In this document: in pieces, positions 1-7,996 of the stretch
Layout: the number at the start of each line of letters is the position of its first letter
How positions within the stretch are numbered: the first letter of the stretch is position 1
Source of the DNA: PALSA-505 sp963699015
GTDB taxonomy: Bacteria; Actinomycetota; Actinomycetes; Streptosporangiales; Streptosporangiaceae
Direction: 5' to 3'
NCBI GenBank assembly: GCA_963699015.1
Contig: CAVOSX010000008.1
Coordinates: 1 to 64,000, forward strand
Length of the DNA: 64,000 bases
The notes under the pieces: generated by a model
Told to the model about the DNA's origin: nothing
The model's input: only the letters and a program-made list of their open reading frames with translations
The model's database searches: none
Position numbers and translations under genes: made by a program

Positions 1-1
1 C

Positions 2-70
2 CCCGGACTGCAGGCCAGCCAAAGCCACGACATCCGCCTTGTCGGCCTCGACCAGCTCTACACGGACTAA
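2..70 (+). CDS. C-terminal tail of an unidentified protein (5' end off window)
   Basis: A reading frame open from the left edge ends at a TAA at 68-70 and would encode a 22-residue tail finishing in LVGLDQLYTD. It is too short to assign to a family. It is the only frame of the first 70 bases with codon use like a coding region, and it may belong to another fragment of the mobile-element debris that follows. Seen: the open frame and stop. Everything else is unknown. Confidence 0.25.
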   Translation, partial: PGLQASQSHDIRLVGLDQLYTD

Positions 71-296
71 TTCAGCGTCCTTGGGCAGCCGGGAACACCG
101 CGTCCGGGTACCGGCGAGAGCTGACCCCCGGGCACGCTGGGGCCGCCCGCCGGGATCCGGTTACCCGGGAGCCGTTCCAGGGGCCCGGTGATTGCCAATG
201 ATTCAGCTTGACACCCACGCGCGCCTGCCCGCTATTGTGCCCACATGACCTTCCCCCAATCCGGGGAAAATTCCCGCGGTTGCGTGTTGCGAGTCC

Positions 297-1398
297 CCCC
301 TCGGACACCAACCATTTGCCTATATTGTCCGGCTGCGGTGCTGCCGCGGCGCGGACAATTTGCTTGTCCGGGTAGTAGGTGAGGCGCAGGCCGAGCTGCC
401 GGTAGGCCTCGGCGGCCGTCTCAGAGTCGGCGCCGCGCAGGGTGGCGGCCAGGTCGCTGACCTGGCTGATCAGGTCAGCGATCTGCTGGCGGGTCATCCG
501 GCTCCGGGTGGTGGCCCGGCGCAACTCGGCTTCGGCCGCCAGGCGCTGGGCCTTGGCGTCGCTGATCCAGGTGCTGATTTCCTCTAGGTCGCCACCGGCA
601 TCGATCGCAGCCTTGTACCGGGCCATCTTCCGGCCAGCGTCGGCGACTTTCGCCCGGGCGGTCTCGACGGCCACGCGTCCGCACGGCCATGGCCGCGCAA
701 GCCCAGCTCGAACGCCGCTTCCCCGGCGGCCAGCCGCCTACGGATACCGGCTGACCGACGCGGGCCCGCGTCCCAACCGGCCAAAGGCCGCGGACGGCCG
801 ACGGCTGCATGCCCTGGCCCTTGACGACCCGGCCGCCATCGTGGTCGCGCGGATCTTCGGCCAGTTCATCGCCGGGGATGGGCTGTTCGCTATGGCCGAG
901 AGCCTGACCCGTGACGCGACCGGAGCCGGGGTGCTGAACGTCATCGACGTGCCCCGGGCCGAGAAGCATCCGGGCTCCGCGGTGGTGATGAAGTCCATCC
1001 CGGCTGGCTGCCAGACCAACCGCGTGGTGTTCTCTCCCGACGGGCAGGACCTGTGGGTCGCATCCCTTGTCCGTCAGCGGACGACCCAGGCCGGTAGCTG
1101 GATCTACTCCGAGCAGATCGCGCATCCCCCGGTCATCAGCTCTGACGACGTTGGTCAGGCCCAGGACGTCCTCGCCGCGCGGGGCCGTAGACCATGCCAG
1201 CACAAGCCGCACGCCACTCCCCGCTCCTACGCCTTCGGCGGTGCGGTGTTCTGCGGTTCCGCTCTCCTTTGGAGACGCCGCCGAGCACGGACATGATCAG
1301 GTCGTGGGCCTCGTTGTCCGGGTCGGTAGGGCCGCCGACTACGAGCAGCCACAGCGGCAGGCCGCAGTGGGCGAAGACCGGGACGGTGTTGCCGTACT
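297..1398 (-). pseudogene. Scrambled serine recombinase (large serine integrase family) in four pieces, central block inverted
   Basis: Four blocks match successive parts of an actinomycete large serine recombinase but do not lie in one orientation. On the minus strand, 1398-1258 encodes the end of the catalytic domain (GGPTDPDNEAHDLIMS, GGVSKGERNR). The next block is on the plus strand at 674-918 (RVRTAMAAQAQLE, then GYRLTDAGPRPN, FGQFIAGDGLFAMAESLTRD). It contains a one-base loss near 737. The following block, with the recombinase-domain WIYSEQIAHPPVI and LAARGRRPCQHKPHATPRSY motifs, is plus-strand 1066-1257. The C-terminal coiled coil and tail (YKAAIDAGGDLEEISTWI, QQIADLISQVSDL, AYRQLGLRLTYYP) are back on the minus strand at 674-297. 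Flipping 674-1257 restores the order catalytic, recombinase, coiled coil on the minus strand, although most of the zinc-ribbon is missing. The gene cannot give a working recombinase. Confidence 0.75.
928..1065 (+). other. Beta-propeller (YVTN/YncE-like) coding fragment inserted in the recombinase relic
   Basis: Between the two plus-strand recombinase blocks the same frame encodes VLNVIDVPRAEKHPG and then IPAGCQTNRVVFSPDGQDLW. The PAG..P.RVVFSPDG.DLWV pattern is the strand signature of YVTN/YncE-type beta-propellers and is foreign to serine recombinases. It replaces the segment that should link the recombinase LTRD helix to the WIYSEQIAHPP motif. About 45 codons survive and no start or stop belongs to it. 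Seen: motif and frame continuity. Inferred: insertion or recombination of an unrelated gene fragment. Confidence 0.45.
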
Positions 1399-1400
1399 AG

Positions 1401-1575
1401 CTCCTGATATCCCTGCGGGACGCCCGTTCCGGGCGTGAAAATGGGGGTGGCTGCCCGCTGACGCCGGTCGCTCTATGGTCGCTGGAGGCCGTCTACTTAG
1501 CCGGGCGCTGGGAGCCGCGCTCACGGGCGCTTCAGTGTTGCCTTGAGCACGCGGATTAGATTCTGCAGTTCCCCT
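1401..1575 (+). ncRNA. IS110 left-end leader, putative bridge RNA (copy 1)
   Basis: The ~175 nt upstream of the first IS110 transposase relic align along their length with the region upstream of the second (2991-3165). Shared blocks include GGGCGTGAAAATGGGG, TGCCCGCTGACGCCGGT and TGTTGCC..GAGCACGC. A short hairpin, ACGCCCG-TTC-CGGGCGT, sits at 1420-1436. In the IS110 group the non-coding left end of about this length encodes the bridge RNA that guides target and donor choice. Position, length and conservation fit that role. No guide loops were assigned and expression is unproven. Confidence 0.5.
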
Positions 1576-1631
1576 TGCGGCTCCTGCGGGCAGCCGCCTG
1601 CTGTTCATCCCCGACAGGAGGGAGGTGCCGG

Positions 1632-2909
1632 GTGCTGCAGGAGACGCAGGACCGTGAGGAGATCATCGAGCGGGTCGCGGCGCTGGATATCGGCAAGGCC
1701 GAGCTGGTGTGCTGCGTGCGGGTGCCCGATGAGGGCCGGCCGGGCCGGCGGCTGCAGGAGGTGCAGACCTACTCCACGATGACCCGGTCGCTGCTGGGGA
1801 TGGCCGATCGGCTGGCCAGCCTGGGGGTGACCCGGGTGGTGATGGAAGCCACGTCGCGACTACTGGAAACCGGTGTTCTACGTGCTGGAGGCGCACGGGT
1901 TCGAGACCTGGCTGGTCAACGCCCGGGACGTCAAGCACCTGCCGGGCCGGCCGAAGACCGACAAGCTGGACGCGGTCTGGCTGTGCAAGGTCGCCGAGCG
2001 GCAGATGATCCGGCCCGAGCTTCGTGCCGCCGCCGCAGATCCGCCGGCTGCGGGATGTGACCCGGTACCGCATCGACCTGGTGCGCGGCGCGGACCGCGG
2101 AGAAGAACCGGGCCGAGAAGCTGCTGGAAGACGCCCGGATCAAGCTGTCGGTGGTGGCCAGCGACATTTTCGGGGTCTCCGGCCGGGCCATGATGGCCGC
2201 GCTGATCGCCGGGGAGCGCAACCCCAAGGTGCTGGCGCAGCTGGCCCGGCACCCGGATGCGGACCGCAAGATCCCGGCGCTGGAGGAGGCGTTCACCGGG
2301 CACTTCACCGACCACCACGCGTTCCTGCTCGGCAAGATGCTCGCCCGCGTCGACGCGATCGACGCCGACATCGCCGAGCTGGACGCCCGGATCGAGGAGA
2401 TGATCGCCCCTTTCGCGGCAGGCGGCGGCCACGGCTGGATGAGATCCCCGGCATCGGCCCGGTCGCCGCCGCGGTCATCATCGCCGAGATCGGCATCGAC
2501 ATGACCCGGTTCCCCACCGCCGGGCACCTGGCGTCCTGGGCGAAGCTCGCCCCCGGGGTGAAGGAGTCCGCCGGGAAGAAGAAAGGCAAGGGCTCCACCG
2601 GCCACGGCAACCCCTACCTCGCCCGGGTCCTCGGCGAGGCCGCCGTCGGCGCCGCCAAGACCGACACCTTCCTCGGCGAACGCTACCGGCGGATCGCCCG
2701 CCGCCGCGGCGCCAAGAAAGCCATCGTCGCCGTCGGCCGCTCCATCCTGGTCATCGTCTGGCACCTGCTCTCCGACCCCGACGCCCGCTACACCGACCTC
2801 GGCCAGCGACTTCTACGCCACCCGCATCGACCCCGAACGCCGCAAGCGCGCCCACATCCGCCAGCTCGAAGCCCTCGGCTACAAAGTCACCCTCGAACCC
2901 GCCGCCTGA
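1632..2909 (+). pseudogene. IS110-family transposase (DEDD), frameshifted
   Basis: Start GTG is preceded by an AGGAGGGAGG ribosome site. Joined across frames, the product has the N-terminal DEDD/RuvC-like domain (ERVAALDIGKAELVCCV; VVMEATS then DYWKPVFYVLE; NARDVKHLPGRPKTDKLDA) and the C-terminal transposase_20 domain (EIPGIGPVAAAVIIAEIG, FPTAGHLASWAKLAPGVKES, GNPYLARVLGEAA). It ends KVTLEPAA. The frame breaks near 1856, 2026, 2087, 2432 and 2810, mostly by one extra base. The catalytic Asp/Glu neighbourhoods and the Ser region are still readable, so decay is recent or the breaks are sequencing errors. About 420 codons is the normal family length. Confidence 0.85.
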
Positions 2910-2990
2910 CCAGCCGCCAACCACACCCGGCTCCGCTGCGCTCCGCCGGGCGCTGCCGCACGCCCGGTAACTCACCGATTTTCGGATTAG
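2910..2990 (+). repeat. IS110 right end, copy 1
   Basis: The sequence from the transposase stop to the junction with the second element is shared with 4580-4652. Both copies carry ACCCGGCTCCGCTGCGCTCC, then GCCGGGCGCTGCCGC and CGCCCGGT, and end in a GATTTTC-GG-TTAG block. CCCGGC...GCCGGG forms a hairpin that could also act as a terminator. Conservation outside the coding region marks this as an element end. Confidence 0.6.
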
Positions 2991-3165
2991 TCCTGGTATC
3001 CCCTGCGGGGACGTCGCGCGGGCGTGAAAATGGGGCTGGGTTGCCCGCTGACGCCGGTGCTCTCCTTGGGACTGTGAGCCCGCGGATTAGTCTGGCGCCG
3101 GGGTCTTGACCTGATGGGTCGCGCACTGTTGCCACGAGCACGCCGGTCAGATTTTCGGTTCCCGA
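2991..3165 (+). ncRNA. IS110 left-end leader, putative bridge RNA (copy 2)
   Basis: This is homologous to 1401-1575 over nearly its whole length although the two transposases are clearly diverged. Conserved blocks are GGGCGTGAAAATGGGG (3020-3035), TTGCCCGCTGACGCCGGT (3041-3058) and the CTGTTGCC..GAGCACGC block near 3126-3142. The hairpin found in copy 1 is weakened here. The right end of copy 1 lies immediately upstream, the arrangement that in this family reconstitutes a promoter across a right-end/left-end junction. The assignment as bridge RNA is inference from position and conservation. Confidence 0.5.
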
Positions 3166-3210
3166 CCGAGGCCCCCGGGCATCCCTTCAGCCCTGTGCTG
3201 GTGTGAGGAG

Positions 3211-4579
3211 ATGGTCGCGGTGATGAGGAAGCCGCAGGAGATCGAGGACGAGGAGCACGAGCAGATCCTGGAGCGGGTCGCTGCGATCGATGTGGCGAAG
3301 GCGTCGGGGATGGTGTGCACGCGGGTGCCGCACCCGGCCCGGCCGGGCAAGCGGCGCACCCGGGTGTGGCAGGTGGACGCGACCACGAACGCGATCCTGG
3401 AGCTGGCCGATCACCTGGCCGCGGAGGGGATCGAGAAGGTCACGGTGGAGTCGACTTCGGACTACTGGCGGATCTGGTTCTACCTGCTCGAGGCGGCCGG
3501 GCTGGACGTGCAGCTGGTGCAACGCCCGGGACGTGAAGCAGGTGCCGGGCCGGCCGAAGACCGACAAGCTGGATGCGGTCTGGCTGGCGAAGCTGACCGA
3601 GCGGGGCATGCTGCGGCCCGTCGTTCGTCCCGCCGGCGGAGATCCGCCAGCTGCGGGATTACACCCGGCTGCGCACCGACCTGACCCGCGAGCGCACCCG
3701 GCACTGGTCCGCGGCTGGAGAAGCTGCTCGAAGACGCGCTGATCAAGGTCTCGGCGGTGGCCAGCAAGCTGGACACGCATGTCGGTCCGCGACATGCTCG
3801 AGGCGCTGATCGCCGGGGAGCGCGACCCGCAGGTGCTGGCCGAGCTGGCCCGCGGCCGGATGCGGGCCAAGCACGCCGCGCTGGTCGAGGCGCTGACCGG
3901 GCGGTTCGACGACCATCACGCCGAGCTGGCCCGGATGCTGCTCGACCAGATCGACGCCCTGACCGCCCAGATCGACAAGCTCACCACCCGGATCGAGGAG
4001 CTGATCGCCGCGATCCCCGCCGCCCAGGGCGTCGACGCCGACGGCACCACCGGCCCGGGCGCCGGGCGCGGCCCGGGCGCCCCGGCGCTGCCCGCCGTCG
4101 ACCGCCTCGACGAGATCACCGGCATCGGCCGCGACGCCGCCCAGGTCGATCATCGCCGAGATCGGCCTGGACATGAGCCGGTTCCCCACCCCCGGCCACC
4201 TGGTGTCCTGGGCGAAGCTCTGCCCGCGCACCATCCAGTCCGGGCGCCAAGAACCGCGCCGGCAAGACCGGCAAGGGCAACCCCTACCTCAAGGGCGTCC
4301 TCGGCGAGGCCGCCGCCGCGGCCGCCAAGACCGACACCTTCCTCGGCGAACGCTACCGGCGCCTCGTCCAGACGCCGCGGCAAGCTCAAAGCCCTCGTCG
4401 CCGTCGCCCGCTCCATCCTGGTCATCGTCTGGCACCTGCTCGCCGACCCCGCCGCCCGCTACCACGACCTCGGCGCCGACTACTACGCCAGCCGCATCGA
4501 CAAGAACCGCAAGACCCGCAACCACGTCCGCCAGCTCGAAGCCCTCGGCTACACCGTCACCCTCGCCCCCGCCGCCTGA
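3211..4579 (+). pseudogene. IS110-family transposase (DEDD), copy 2, heavily frameshifted
   Basis: A possible start is the ATG at 3211 or 3223, after a GTGAGGAG ribosome site. The DEDD domain is readable as ERVAAIDVAKASGMVCTRV, KVTVESTSDYWRIWFYLLE, NARDVKQVPGRPKTDKLDA and the C-terminal domain as DRLDEITGIGRDAA, FPTPGHLVSWAKL, GNPYLKGVLGEAAAAAAKTD. It ends YTVTLAPAA. At least seven frame breaks occur, near 3522, 3614, 3712, 3779, 4147, 4253 and 4368. All are explained by one extra C or G. The break after the MLRP motif lies at the same codon as one in copy 1. Inactive as it stands. Confidence 0.85.
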
Positions 4580-4652
4580 CCAGCCACTTCACCCGGCTCC
4601 GCTGCGCTCCGCCGGGCGCTGCCGCGCGCCCGGTTGATGATTTTCCGGTTAG
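4580..4652 (+). repeat. IS110 right end, copy 2
   Basis: This is the counterpart of 2910-2990. It starts with the transposase-proximal TGACCAGCC, contains the CCCGGC...GCCGGG hairpin and ends with GATTTTCCGGTTAG. The following sequence (CTGGTCATCGG) has no match in the window and is taken as flanking DNA. Confidence 0.55.
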
Positions 4653-4783
4653 CTGGTCATCGGTACTTGATCAGGGCAGCGGTTCAGCCCAGGACGGACC
4701 GGACTCGACTCGGCTTCCCTCGCACGGTTTGTGACGGTGGCCTGGCATACCATGCCAGCGATCCCAGGATGCTAGGGAGAGCG

Positions 4784-5137
4784 ATGGAGGGTATCGCCCC
4801 GATCTTGCACGTAGCCAACGCGCGAGCAAGCGTTGACTGGTACGCACAACTCGGGTTCGAAGTCGAAGCGGAGCACGCCTTCGGGCCGGACTGGCCGCTG
4901 TATGTGCGGCTGCGGCGCGGCCCGGCGCAGTTGCACCTGTCCGAGCACCGCCTCGACGGCGGCCCAGTCACCCATGTGTACCTCTACATCGATGACGTCG
5001 ACAGCATCATCCCTGCTGGGGCCGTCGCCGAGGATTGCCCGTGGGGGATGCGCGAGGCAAGGCTGACCGACCCGGACGGAAACGAAGTGCGGGTCGGATC
5101 GCCGCTTCGGAAGCCGGAACCGGCACCCCAAGCCTGA
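4784..5137 (+). CDS. VOC family protein (glyoxalase/bleomycin-resistance fold)
   Basis: This 117-residue protein is the size of a single-module VOC dioxygenase/bleomycin-binding protein. It begins MEGIAPILHVANARASVDWY, the usual first beta strand and helix, and ends with the family's DPDGNEVRVG metal/ligand-side motif. A Trp-Pro pair in FGPDWPLYVRLRRGPAQLHL is typical of bleomycin-resistance-like members. Start chosen at 4784 because AGGGAGA lies 5-10 bases upstream and the homologous fold begins there. It stands alone just right of the IS110 debris. Substrate unknown: either a small-molecule-binding resistance protein or a glyoxalase-like enzyme. Confidence 0.8.
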   Translation: MEGIAPILHVANARASVDWYAQLGFEVEAEHAFGPDWPLYVRLRRGPAQLHLSEHRLDGGPVTHVYLYIDDVDSIIPAGAVAEDCPWGMREARLTDPDGNEVRVGSPLRKPEPAPQA

Positions 5138-5183
5138 TCGGCCAAACCGGTAGCAACTGGCCCAAAAGAGATCTTCTAAGCCA

Positions 5184-5232
5184 CAGGATTCCCTGCAGGA
5201 CGCCCGTTCGGGCGGGAAATGGGGGTGGCAGC
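5184..5232 (+). repeat. Orphan third copy of the IS110 leader start
   Basis: The 49 bases share CCCTGC.GGACGCCCGTTC, GGGCG.GAAA and TGGGGGTGGC with the leader start at 1401-1450. The CGCCC-GTTC-GGGCG hairpin is retained. No transposase follows. It lies about 100 bp upstream of the membrane protein at 5333. It is either a scar of a third element or a leader co-opted in the 5' region of that gene. Confidence 0.5.
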
Positions 5233-5332
5233 GGTCGCGGGGTTGGACTACTGGGCCGGGGGAGTGGGCGGCTTCAAAGCTCTACCGGCGTGGCCATGGG
5301 GCCCCGGTGGCCTTGGCGGCTACCCTCCAGCT

Positions 5333-5737
5333 ATGAGTACCTCGCCGCTGTCATCCGACGACATCAGCGCTGCCGCCGAGGTCCACGCTGAGCTGGGTCC
5401 GGAGTACCGCGAGGGGGTGGTGGAGTCGTTCCTTGCGAAAATCGACAGCGAAATAGGGGCGCGTATCGATGCGCGGCTAGCAACCACGCCCTCCAAGCGC
5501 GACACTGATCCCGTTACGGCGGCGAGGCGACGCGGTGTGGCAACAGGCCTGGTGAGCGGCTTGGCAGTGGGCACCATCGTGGTCGGCGTGCCGCTCAGCT
5601 GGTTCGCCGTGGACATCGGCGGCAGCGCCAAGCTGTGGCACATCTGGGCGGTGATCGCCATCCTCTACCTGGCTGGCATCGCCGCGGTCATGGTCGGGAA
5701 CAAGCGCAGGCAGCAATCGGCAGGAAAACCAGACTGA
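5333..5737 (+). CDS. Small two-helix integral membrane protein
   Basis: 134 residues from the ATG at 5333. The N-terminal ~65 residues are soluble, with an AAAEVHAELGPEYREGVVES helix. This is followed by a basic stretch (AARRRGVATG) and two hydrophobic segments, GLVSGLAVGTIVVGVPLSWF and IWAVIAILYLAGIAAVMVG, then a basic cytoplasmic tail. The EVHAELGPEY...SFLAKIDSEI arrangement is common in small actinobacterial membrane proteins of unknown role. An in-frame start at 5219 exists but lies in the repeat scar and adds a glycine-rich leader unlike family members. No obvious operon partner. Confidence 0.7.
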   Translation: MSTSPLSSDDISAAAEVHAELGPEYREGVVESFLAKIDSEIGARIDARLATTPSKRDTDPVTAARRRGVATGLVSGLAVGTIVVGVPLSWFAVDIGGSAKLWHIWAVIAILYLAGIAAVMVGNKRRQQSAGKPD

Positions 5738-5740
5738 TGT

Positions 5741-5770
5741 GCTGACAGCAACGATGACAGCAACAGCAAC
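5741..5770 (+). repeat. TGACAGCAAC tandem motif, copy 1
   Basis: GCTGACAGCAACG(A)TGACAGC-type tandem repeat, 28 of 30 bases identical to 17431-17460. At the second site it stands about 80 bp before a tRNA 3'-half attachment-like sequence. Two TGACAGCAAC units per copy could be integrase arm-type sites, which is inference. The remaining intergenic DNA to 6032 shows no gene. Confidence 0.4.
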
Positions 5771-6032
5771 AGCCGACGCCTATCACTGACATCCGTGAGC
5801 ACCCTGCCACGCTCGGACGGGTTGGGCGCTCAGGCGCGGCGCAACGCTGTGGTCCTCGCCGGGCAGCTCGACATGTGTGGTGGTTCGCGGTGGGTTCATG
5901 AGACGGCACACAGGATTGTGACGTAACCACGGCGGAACAGAAGCAGTGATCCAGCCCGGCAAGAAGCGTCTCGACGCGGGCCAAGACCTATACAAGCCCC
6001 ACGCAGCCGTCTCACTGATGTAAAACCGTCGG

Positions 6033-6647
6033 CTATGCAGTAGAAGACAGGGCGGAACCCGCCCAGTCTCGACTCTCGGCTTGGGCGGCGTGCTCGGTGC
6101 GCAGGATGCCCATCATGATGAAGTCTTTCCAGCCGTCAGGATAGAGTTCGGCTTCCCGGCGGACCCCTTCCTGGCGGAAGCCGCAGGCCAGGTAGCAGTT
6201 GATGGCACGGCTGTTGCTGGCCAACGCCTGCAACTCGACGCGGTGCACGCCCAGCACATCAAACGCCCAGGCCAGCACCAGCCGGGTAACCTCGCGGCCC
6301 AATCCCCGGCCGCGCAGGGCGGCGACGAACAAGCCCACCGTGTATTCCGCGCAGTGCTGCTCGGGGTTCACTTCCAGACCGGCGCTGCCGACGCAGTGGC
6401 CGTCGTATTCGACCTTCCAGGTGTAGGTGCGGGGATTCGGCGGGGAGCTGGCGGCGGTCAGATACTCCCGGGTGTGGTAGCGGCGGCCGTCCCACTCCCG
6501 CCGCCACGACGAGCCGTAGCCGTCTTCTTCCTCGGGGTCGATGGGATGGCGCAGCCGGTCATCAACATCGGAGTCCCGCGGGCCACGCAAGATGACCCGC
6601 TCGCCGTGCAACGTCGGCAGCGGCGATAGCGTCAGCGAGTCCAGCAT
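6033..6647 (-). CDS. GNAT family N-acetyltransferase (RimJ/RimL type)
   Basis: About 204 residues with the GNAT fold. The acetyl-CoA P-loop region reads VGLFVAALRGRGLGREVTRL (R-G-x-G-x-G/A pattern), followed by the AWAFDVLGVHRVELQALASN beta-bulge and the SRAINCYLACGFRQEGVRRE C-terminal motif typical of RimJ/RimL-like ribosomal or small-molecule acetyltransferases. It begins with LPTLHGERVILRGPRDSD, the usual first strand. Start taken at the ATG 6647; a GTG six codons upstream (6665) is possible. No clear ribosome site. Alone between intergenic regions, substrate unknown. Confidence 0.8.
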   Translation of the reverse strand: MLDSLTLSPLPTLHGERVILRGPRDSDVDDRLRHPIDPEEEDGYGSSWRREWDGRRYHTREYLTAASSPPNPRTYTWKVEYDGHCVGSAGLEVNPEQHCAEYTVGLFVAALRGRGLGREVTRLVLAWAFDVLGVHRVELQALASNSRAINCYLACGFRQEGVRREAELYPDGWKDFIMMGILRTEHAAQAESRDWAGSALSSTA

Positions 6648-6772
6648 GAGCCAGACTCTACGCACTGCCCGGCAAGGCCCACCCGGGCGTTACCAGTCAG
6701 GCCTCGTGCACGGGACCGACTTGGCCGCTGTCAGGCCTGAAGAGCGGATGGTCGCACGGCAGTGACGCCGCT

Positions 6773-6795
6773 AGTTCGGGACGAAGGGGCTCGTG
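6773..6795 (+). repeat. tRNA-Pro-like anticodon-arm sequence, scar copy 1
   Basis: AGTTCGGGACGAAGGGGCTC plus GTG recurs at 16054-16076 with one mismatch. TTCGGGA flanked by ACG resembles the anticodon loop and 3' stem of a tRNA-Pro (CGG), as in tRNA-derived attachment sites, but neither copy continues into a T-arm or acceptor. Reported as a direct repeat; the tRNA origin is tentative. Confidence 0.35.
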
Positions 6796-6855
6796 TCGTG
6801 GCTCACATTAGGCTGGGCTTCATGGCCGAACCGACGTATACCGTGAAGGCTCTCG

Positions 6856-7395
6856 ATGAGTCGAACGTGGGCCGCGTTCGCCACGCTGGTAGAGCGCAAC
6901 AACGGCATCTTCGGTGGCTGCTGGTGCATGGGCTTCCATGACGACGATTCCCGAACGGACCCAGGCCACAACCGTTCTGCCAAGGAGCGCCGGGTGCGGG
7001 AAGGCCGGGCGCATGCCGCCCTCGTATACGACGGGGACGACTGCGTGGGCTGGTGCCAATTCGGCACCCCCGGCGAGGTGCCGCGGATCAAGAGCCGCGC
7101 CGCGTACGAAAAGGGTCGGACGACCTCGCCGGACTGGCGGATCGCGTGCTGCTACGTCGGTAAGGGGCACCGGCGTCAGGGCGTTGCCACGGCGGCGCTC
7201 GCCGGTGCGCTCGATCTCATCGCGGGTCTGGGCGGCGGGACCGTCGAGGGATACCCGGAGGGCGCCGACGCGGTGCCTGCCGGATTCCTGTTCAACGGTG
7301 CCTTGTCGACCTATGAGAAGCTCGGGTTCATTCGTGGCCGCAAGATCGGCAAGCACCGCTGGGTCGTGACCAGGGTCGTCGAGCCGAGGTCATAG
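6856..7395 (+). CDS. GNAT family N-acetyltransferase, N-terminus probably frameshifted
   Basis: 179 residues from the ATG at 6856. It contains FGGCWCMGFH, which is characteristic of a GNAT subgroup, and the acetyl-CoA loop KGHRRQGVATAALAGALDL. It ends with FLFNGALSTYEKLGFIRGRK. A second frame starting at 6822 encodes AEPTYTVKALDES, which looks like the true N-terminus (followed by TWAAFATLVERNNG). One extra A in TCGAACGTGG near 6864 breaks the join. As read, about 12 residues are lost ahead of the first helix; the core is intact and may still be made from 6856. Confidence 0.75.
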   Translation: MSRTWAAFATLVERNNGIFGGCWCMGFHDDDSRTDPGHNRSAKERRVREGRAHAALVYDGDDCVGWCQFGTPGEVPRIKSRAAYEKGRTTSPDWRIACCYVGKGHRRQGVATAALAGALDLIAGLGGGTVEGYPEGADAVPAGFLFNGALSTYEKLGFIRGRKIGKHRWVVTRVVEPRS

Positions 7396-7587
7396 GAAAC
7401 GCGGGTCAACGGTCCAGTTCCGGCACCGTAGCGCAGTGAACCGGCAACATGATTGGCGTGCACGGCCTGCACCCGGCCCGGTGGTCGCTGGACGGTGACG
7501 GCAACGTGGGCAGCCAATGCCAGCCTTGGGCAGCCACGGACAGCCAGACCCTGCAGCGTGCTCGGGCTGAGCTGGGCATCCGCTCCA

Positions 7588-7634
7588 CCTGAAAAGCGGA
7601 AGGTCGACAGTTCGATCCTGCCCCTGACCACCAC
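7588..7634 (+). other. tRNA-Phe 3'-half, putative attachment site scar (attL-like)
   Basis: The 47 bases read as the anticodon loop CTGAAAA (GAA anticodon), the GCGGA 3' stem, a T-arm (GACAG-TTCGATC-CTGCC) and acceptor 3' strand CCTGACC-ACCA of tRNA-Phe. No 5' half precedes it, so it is not a functional tRNA. It is repeated with one mismatch at 17538-17584 in the same orientation. Integrases of actinomycete elements recombine in exactly such tRNA 3' halves. The rest of 7396-7996 shows no convincing gene. Confidence 0.6.
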
Positions 7635-7996
7635 ACTTCTACCGCCCCTGAGCTGGGCAAACACGTGTGACCGGCCCTCGTGGTCCGGGCCCGTAAGTGA
7701 CCGGCAGGCTCCCCTCTTGGCTCCTGTGAACCGCACCTAATCGCGCGCGGATCGCACGCGAGGTCACCAGCGACCTGCTCCAGCTCTCCGGCCTACGGCC
7801 GCATTCCCGTCGCGCCGTCCGGCCGATGCGCGCGTCCAGTGCCGCAGCTGCAAAAGCTGGACGGCCGACCTCGACAGCGACCTTCCCCGGCAAGGGCTCG
7901 GCGCCTAATAAGAGGACGAGCGAGGAGCTGCCGTCAGGCATACCGCTACTAGCGGTATACCTGACGGATGAGGGAAACCAGAAGCCAGGAGCAGAC

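Larger units (their letters stand above)
1401..2990 (+). mobile_element. IS110-family insertion element, copy 1 (degenerate)
   Basis: The element consists of a conserved left leader, a frameshifted transposase and a short right end. Limits are inferred by comparison with the tandem second copy: both left ends open with a CCTG(A/G)TATCCC-type block, and both right ends close with GATTTTC(C)GG(A/T)TTAG. The right end of this copy directly abuts the left end of the next one, without target DNA between. A long left non-coding end and a short right one fit the IS110 rather than the IS1111 group. The exact core dinucleotide cannot be fixed. Confidence 0.65.
2991..4652 (+). mobile_element. IS110-family insertion element, copy 2 (degenerate, tandem to copy 1)
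   Basis: This is the second element of the same subfamily in the same orientation, starting at the exact end of copy 1. It comprises the leader (2991-3210), the frameshifted transposase (3211-4579) and the right end (4580-4652). The transposase differs at many residues from copy 1 and has an inserted low-complexity Gly/Ala/Pro stretch near 4035-4095. This is therefore not a recent duplication of one copy but a tandem of two relatives. Confidence 0.65.
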
